From Nonomuraea glycinis (GTDB lineage: Bacteria > Actinomycetota > Actinomycetes > Streptosporangiales > Streptosporangiaceae): DNA of 64,000 nucleotides. Position 1 is the first letter of the stretch, and each line of letters opens with the position of its first letter. The stretch lies in contig NZ_BMNK01000001.1 of NCBI RefSeq assembly GCF_014646515.1, forward strand, positions 414,745 through 478,744, read 5' to 3'. This document shows, one piece after another, positions 60,285-64,000 of the stretch. The notes beneath the pieces were generated by a model. It worked only from the letters and a program-made list of their open reading frames with translations, did no database searches and was not told the origin of the DNA. Position numbers and translations under genes: made by a program.

Positions 60285-60308
60285 GTTGATCCCTCCTGGG
60301 AGAACCGT

Positions 60309-61841
60309 ATGCGACGCCGAAGGTTGATTGTCCTCCTGAGCGCGGTTGCGGTGGTATTCGGGGCGGTCGCCTTCGCGGTCCTGGCCGCCGGCGGGGTCAG
60401 GGGCAGCGCCGCCGAGACCTCGGCCGCCTACTTCGCGGCCTGGCGGGCGGGGAACGTCGAGGCCATGGCCGCTCTGGTGCACGAGCCGCCCGCCGACTTC
60501 CGCCCCCGCCACCTGTCGATGAGCGCCGAACTCGGCGTCAAGAGCGTGGAGTTACGGCCGGGGGCGGTCAAGGTCACCGGCGAGGAGACGGCGGAGGTCC
60601 CCTTCAGCGGCAGCCGGATGCTGGAGACCTTCGGCGCCTGGCCGTTCGACGGCACGCTGCGGCTGGCCGTACGGAACCGGCACTGGAAGGTGCTGTGGGC
60701 GCCGGAGACCCTCCACCCGCTGCTCAAGGACGGCGGGACGGTGGAGATCGTGGACGTCGAAGGGCCCCCGGTCGAGCTGCTCACCAGGGAAGGCCACAAG
60801 ATCCCCAACAACGGTTACGTCGAGTCCCTCCTGGCGCGGCTGCGGCCCGAGCTGGACGGGGACAGCGCGGGGTGGGCGCTGGTGGCGAAGGCGCCGGGCC
60901 GGCCGGAGCAGCGGATCATGACGGTCGAGCCCAAGCCCGACGTCCAGCGCACCACGCTGTCCAGCTCCGTCCAGGCCGCTGCCGCGCGGTCGCTGGACGG
61001 GGCGGAGGACTCCGCGATCGTCGTGCTGCGGCCCGCCACCGGCGAGGTGCTCGCGCTGGCCGACAGGCTGAAGGACAACTACAGCGCTTTCCACGACTTC
61101 TTCCCGCCGGGGTCCACCTTCAAGATAATCACCGCTGCCGCTCTGATGAAGGCCGGGCTCGAACCGGCCGCCCAGGTGCCGTGCCCGGCCACGTACAGCT
61201 TCCCGGACCGGCGGGCCTTCACCAACGACGGCGGGGTGGATCGGGGGCTGGTCTCCTTCACCGACGCCTTCGCCTACTCCTGCAACACCACCTTCGTCGA
61301 GCAGGCGCTCACCCGCCTGCGACGTGAGGATCTGCGCGAGACCGCGGCCGAGTGGGGGTTCGGCAGGCCGATGCCGACCGGCGCGCAGGGCGCGTGCGGC
61401 GCCATCGAGGACCCGGCGGACGCCGACTGGTTCGGCTCGAACGCCATCGGCCAGGGTTCGGTCGTCGTCAGCCCGCTCTGCATGGCCATGATCGCCGCCG
61501 CGGTGCAGGACGGCACCTTGCGCTCGCCCCGGCTGCTGTCGGACGAGCAGGTCCGTCGCGTCGACGGCGAGCCGCCCCCGCCGGTCGAGCTGGACCAGGG
61601 CGTGGTGGCGAACCTGCGCGCCATGATGCGCGCCGTCGTGGAGCACGGCACGGCGAGCGGCGCCGGACTCCCCGACGGGGTGTCCGGCAAGACCGGAACG
61701 GCCGAGGTCGAGGGCGAACGGTCACATGGCTGGTTCGTCGGCTACCGCGACGACCTGGCCTTCTGCGTCTTCGTGCGGCACGGCGGATCGGGCAGGGCCG
61801 CGGCTGTGCCGATCGTCACCCGTTTCCTCAATGGGCTCTAA
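60309..61841 (+). CDS. Penicillin-binding transpeptidase (MecA/PBP2a-like)
   Basis: A 510-residue protein with one N-terminal membrane helix (residues 5-30). An NTF2-like MecA_N domain (about 38-140: AAYFAAWRAGNVEAMAALV) is followed by a short dimer region and the transpeptidase: PGSTFKI (S-x-x-K), SCN in YSCNTTFVEQA, and SGKTGTAEV. It would cross-link peptidoglycan outside the membrane. It starts at ATG with GGGAG before it. Its stop codon is the left edge of a 22-bp palindrome ahead of the PAQR gene. Confidence 0.92.
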   Translation: MRRRRLIVLLSAVAVVFGAVAFAVLAAGGVRGSAAETSAAYFAAWRAGNVEAMAALVHEPPADFRPRHLSMSAELGVKSVELRPGAVKVTGEETAEVPFSGSRMLETFGAWPFDGTLRLAVRNRHWKVLWAPETLHPLLKDGGTVEIVDVEGPPVELLTREGHKIPNNGYVESLLARLRPELDGDSAGWALVAKAPGRPEQRIMTVEPKPDVQRTTLSSSVQAAAARSLDGAEDSAIVVLRPATGEVLALADRLKDNYSAFHDFFPPGSTFKIITAAALMKAGLEPAAQVPCPATYSFPDRRAFTNDGGVDRGLVSFTDAFAYSCNTTFVEQALTRLRREDLRETAAEWGFGRPMPTGAQGACGAIEDPADADWFGSNAIGQGSVVVSPLCMAMIAAAVQDGTLRSPRLLSDEQVRRVDGEPPPPVELDQGVVANLRAMMRAVVEHGTASGAGLPDGVSGKTGTAEVEGERSHGWFVGYRDDLAFCVFVRHGGSGRAAAVPIVTRFLNGL

Positions 61842-61860
61842 CCTACGGTACCGTAGGTTA
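61839..61860. promoter_or_regulatory. 22-bp perfect palindrome before the PAQR gene
   Basis: A perfect dyad whose 20-base core is AACCTACGGTACCGTAGGTT. It begins with the TAA stop of the PBP gene and ends one base before the PAQR ATG (61862). It looks like a TetR-type operator placed where it would block transcription or ribosome access. No regulator gene is next to it. Confidence 0.75.
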
Positions 61861-61861
61861 T

Positions 61862-62506
61862 ATGACGACGATCACCGTTAAGCCCAGGCTGCGGGGGTGG
61901 TTGCACGCGGGGGCGCTGCCCGTGACGCTGATCGCGGGATTCACGCTCGTGACCCTCGGGCCCACCCTCCAGGCACGGCTCGCCTCCGCCATCTACGCGA
62001 TCACCTCCGCGCTGCTCTTCGGCATCTCGGCCACCTATCACCGCAGCACCCTCGGCCCTCGCCTGGCGGAGGTGCTGCGCCGTCTCGACCACGCCAACAT
62101 CTACCTGATCATCGCGGGCACGTACACGCCGTTCGCGCTGCTCGCGCTCGACGGGGCCGCCAGGATCGCGGTGCTCGCCGTCACCTGGGGCGGAGCGCTG
62201 GCCGGCGTGCTGTTCAGGGTGCTGTGGATGGGCGCGCCGCGCTGGCTCTACACGGTCCTCTACCTCGCGCTCGGCTGGACCGCCGTCTTCGTGCTGCCGC
62301 AACTCCTGCGGGGCGCGGGGCTGGTCGCCGTGGTGCTGGTCGCCGTCGGCGGCCTCCTCTACAGTGCCGGCGCGATCGTGTACGGGCTGCGCCGCCCGGA
62401 TCCGTCGCCGCGCTGGTTCGGCTACCACGAGGTCTTCCACGCCTGCACGCTCGCCGCCTACCTCGTCCAGTACATCGCGGTGTCGATCGTCGTCTACTCG
62501 CAGTGA
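61862..62506 (+). CDS. Hemolysin III/PAQR-family membrane protein
   Basis: A 214-residue membrane protein with seven helices. The PAQR zinc motif appears as SATYHRS with DHANIYLIIAGTYTPF and, near the end, GYHEVFHACTLAAYLVQYI; the histidines would bind a metal. Called hemolysin III by homology, though most members likely tune membrane fluidity. The ATG directly follows the 22-bp palindrome. It may be leaderless or have its site inside the palindrome. Confidence 0.9.
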   Translation: MTTITVKPRLRGWLHAGALPVTLIAGFTLVTLGPTLQARLASAIYAITSALLFGISATYHRSTLGPRLAEVLRRLDHANIYLIIAGTYTPFALLALDGAARIAVLAVTWGGALAGVLFRVLWMGAPRWLYTVLYLALGWTAVFVLPQLLRGAGLVAVVLVAVGGLLYSAGAIVYGLRRPDPSPRWFGYHEVFHACTLAAYLVQYIAVSIVVYSQ

Positions 62507-62524
62507 CGCCTGCCCCTGGTGGCG

Positions 62525-62566
62525 CAGATTTGACCGCATCTGCTGGCAATGACACAGATTTGACCG
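62525..62566. repeat. Direct repeats CAGATTTGACCG, 30 bp apart
   Basis: Identical 12-mers CAGATTTGACCG lie at 62525-62536 and 62555-62566, in the gap between the PAQR and HdeD-like genes. Their look is that of transposase-binding repeats at an insertion-sequence end. They are AT-rich relative to surroundings. No transposase is present. Confidence 0.55.
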
Positions 62567-62609
62567 GGTGGGGAGGTGGGCGAGTGCCCGTTGCGGACAA
62601 CAGTCCGGA

Positions 62610-63143
62610 ATGGAGCAACTCGCACGCACCTGGTGGCTGGTGCTCATTCGCGGGATCGCGGCGATCATCTTCGGGATCCTGGCGCTGATCTGGCCCGGCA
62701 TCACGCTGCTGGTGCTGGTGATCTTCTTCGGCGCGTACGCGATCGTGGACGGGATCTTCTCGATCTTCTCGGCGTTCCAGCAGGGGGTGAGGTCGCGGGC
62801 CTGGCTCATCATTTCCGGAATTCTCGGGATATTGGCTGGTCTGGTGGCGTTCATCTGGCCGGGGATCACGTCGCTGGCGCTGCTGTACGTCATCGCCTTC
62901 TGGGCCATCTTCACCGGCGTCGCCGAGATCATGTACGGCATCCGGGTCCGCAAGGAGATCGAGAACGAATGGACCCTCATCCTGACCGGCGCCCTGTCGG
63001 TGCTCTTCGGCATCCTGCTGCTGATCTGGCCGGGGGCGGGGATGCTCAGCCTGGTCTGGCTGATCGCGATCTTCGCCATCCTGTACGGCATCGCGCTGGT
63101 CGCCCTGTCGTTCAAAGTGAAGAAGATGGTGCCGAAGAGCTAA
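62610..63143 (+). CDS. HdeD-like (DUF308) membrane protein
   Basis: A 177-residue protein with six membrane helices in three repeats of the DUF308 unit: IRGIAAIIFGILALIWPGITLLVLV, ISGILGILAGLVAFIWPGITSLAL and LTGALSVLFGILLLIWPGAGMLSL. The IWPG turns are the family mark. HdeD-like proteins protect against acid or other envelope stress in enteric bacteria; the role here is unknown. No strong site precedes ATG 62610; a GTG at 62568 is an alternative. Confidence 0.88.
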   Translation: MEQLARTWWLVLIRGIAAIIFGILALIWPGITLLVLVIFFGAYAIVDGIFSIFSAFQQGVRSRAWLIISGILGILAGLVAFIWPGITSLALLYVIAFWAIFTGVAEIMYGIRVRKEIENEWTLILTGALSVLFGILLLIWPGAGMLSLVWLIAIFAILYGIALVALSFKVKKMVPKS

Positions 63144-63165
63144 TATCCGTAAATCTTACGGATAT
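63143..63165. promoter_or_regulatory. Inverted repeat ATATCCGTAA-N3-TTACGGATAT
   Basis: A perfect 10-bp inverted repeat with a 3-nt centre begins at the last base of the HdeD-like stop and lies 54 bp upstream of the lysine aminotransferase ATG. It could be a terminator for the first gene or an operator for the second. Its AT-richness favours an operator. Confidence 0.6.
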
Positions 63166-63218
63166 ATCACGTCCAAGGCGGGGAATGTACTGTATGTCTG
63201 GCTCAACGTGGAGGAGAC

Positions 63219-64000
63219 ATGGACGTACACGCCCGCCTTGCCCGCCACCTACTCGTCGACGGCTACCACCTGGTGCTGGATCTGGAGTTGAGCCAGGGGC
63301 CGTGGCTCGTGGACGCCCGTGACGGCCGCCGATACCTGGACTTCTACACCTTCTTCGCCTCGGCCCCGCTCGGCGTGAACCCGCCCTTCGACCCGGACTT
63401 CACCAGGCTCCTCGGCCAGGTGGCGCGGAACAAGCCCGCCAACTCCGACATCTACACCGAGCATCTGGCGGACTTCGTCGACACCTTCACCCGGGTGCTC
63501 GGTGACCCCGCCCTGCCGCACCTGTTCTTCGTGGAGGGCGGCGCCCTGGCCGTCGAGAACGCCCTGAAGGCGGCCTTCGACTACAAGAGCCGCCGCAACG
63601 AGGCCGAGGGCAGGTCGCCCGCCCTGGGCACCCGCGTCCTGCACCTCACCAAGGCCTTCCACGGCCGCAGCGGCTACACGATGAGCCTGACCAACACCGA
63701 CCCGGTCAAGACCGACCGGTTCCCCGTCTTCGACTGGCCGCGCATCGACGTCCCGGCCATCCACCACGGCGACGTGGAGGCGGCCGAGGAACGGGCGCTC
63801 GCCCAGGCTCGCGCCGCGTTCGAGCGGTATCCGTACGACATCGCCTGTTTCATCGCCGAGCCCATCCAGGGCGAGGGCGGCGACAACCACATGCGCCCGG
63901 AGTTCCTGCAGGCCATGCAGCGCCTCTGCCACGAGCACGACGCCCTGTTCATCCTGGACGAGGTGCAGACGGGCGGCGGCACGACCGGCACCCCCTGGGC
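63219..64000 (+). CDS. lat: L-lysine 6-aminotransferase (partial, cut by window end)
   Basis: The first 260 residues of a class III aminotransferase, open to the right edge. The opening is DVHARLARHLLVDGYHLVLDLELSQGPWLVDARDGRRYLDFYTFFASAPLGVN, close to known lysine epsilon-aminotransferases. Cofactor motifs are FFVEGGALAVENALKAAFDYK, and FIAEPIQGEGGDNHMRPEF with FILDEVQTG. The PLP lysine lies beyond the window. It makes alpha-aminoadipate semialdehyde from lysine, a step in lysine breakdown and the first step in cephamycin-type pathways. GAGGAG precedes the ATG. Control may involve the inverted repeat upstream. Confidence 0.9.
   Translation, partial: MDVHARLARHLLVDGYHLVLDLELSQGPWLVDARDGRRYLDFYTFFASAPLGVNPPFDPDFTRLLGQVARNKPANSDIYTEHLADFVDTFTRVLGDPALPHLFFVEGGALAVENALKAAFDYKSRRNEAEGRSPALGTRVLHLTKAFHGRSGYTMSLTNTDPVKTDRFPVFDWPRIDVPAIHHGDVEAAEERALAQARAAFERYPYDIACFIAEPIQGEGGDNHMRPEFLQAMQRLCHEHDALFILDEVQTGGGTTGTPW

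Overview
The window is high-GC DNA from an actinobacterium, most likely a Streptosporangiales-type genus such as Nonomuraea. I infer this from the codon bias, GTG starts, two actinobacterial Methyltransf_19 (DUF574) methyltransferases, SecA2, DUF5302 and DUF4032 proteins, roadblock proteins, an actinobacterial c-di-AMP (ydaO) riboswitch and a CCA-less tRNA-Lys gene. No taxonomic search could be run. Most of the window is chromosomal housekeeping and accessory metabolism. No transposase, integrase, CRISPR array or rRNA was seen.

Layout. 1-9.9 kb: small membrane proteins, a nucleotidyltransferase, a methyltransferase, two DMT transporters, SecA2, a VOC protein, an FAD monooxygenase with divergent TetR and a triple operator, and a GNAT enzyme. 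10-14 kb: three overlapping acyl-CoA dehydrogenase genes and a convergent TetR gene; both promoters carry the same near-palindrome. 14.2-17.2 kb: a NERD protein and a MoxR ATPase/VWA pair. 17.3-25 kb: tRNA-Lys followed by an island. It starts with the N-terminal scrap of an HSP90-like ATPase gene and ends with a Shedu-like (DUF4263) nuclease fragment that I think belongs to the same ancestral family. Between them lie an anti-sigma-type ATPase, a HAD protein, a methyltransferase, an APH-fold kinase, an unrecognised protein, an HTH/repeat regulator and a NUDIX hydrolase. Periodic 21-bp repeats follow. 25-31.7 kb: a GlxA/DJ-1 pair, a heterodimeric ABC exporter with complementary degenerate sites, an MBL hydrolase and a methyltransferase.

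31.9-41.4 kb: an erythromycin-esterase-like gene behind a tiny leader ORF, a DUF5302 protein, a c-di-AMP riboswitch before a secreted wall protein, a hydrolase, a roadblock/DUF4388 operon, a DUF4032 kinase-like protein, a DUF885 peptidase-like protein and a class II aldolase. 41.5-48 kb: a LacI-controlled sugar locus (lipoprotein, two permeases, GH2 enzyme) with two operators 31 bp apart. 48-55.4 kb: a secreted beta-trefoil-like protein, a TetR gene divergent from a PfkB kinase/class III aminotransferase pair, a second TetR gene divergent from an SDR gene, PCD, a Cu/Zn SOD-like lipoprotein, a pirin pseudogene with an internal deletion, and a fused Panacea/PemK toxin-antitoxin remnant. 55.5-64 kb: a class A beta-lactamase-like lipoprotein, a NarL-type two-component system, a spermidine-synthase-like protein, a penicillin-binding protein, a PAQR/hemolysin III protein behind a 22-bp palindrome, an HdeD-like protein, and lysine 6-aminotransferase cut by the window end.

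The strongest candidates for new biology are the island at 17.5-24.9 kb, the ABC exporter with a single usable ATPase site, and the Panacea/PemK remnant. Functions are read from motifs and remembered family features, not from database searches.
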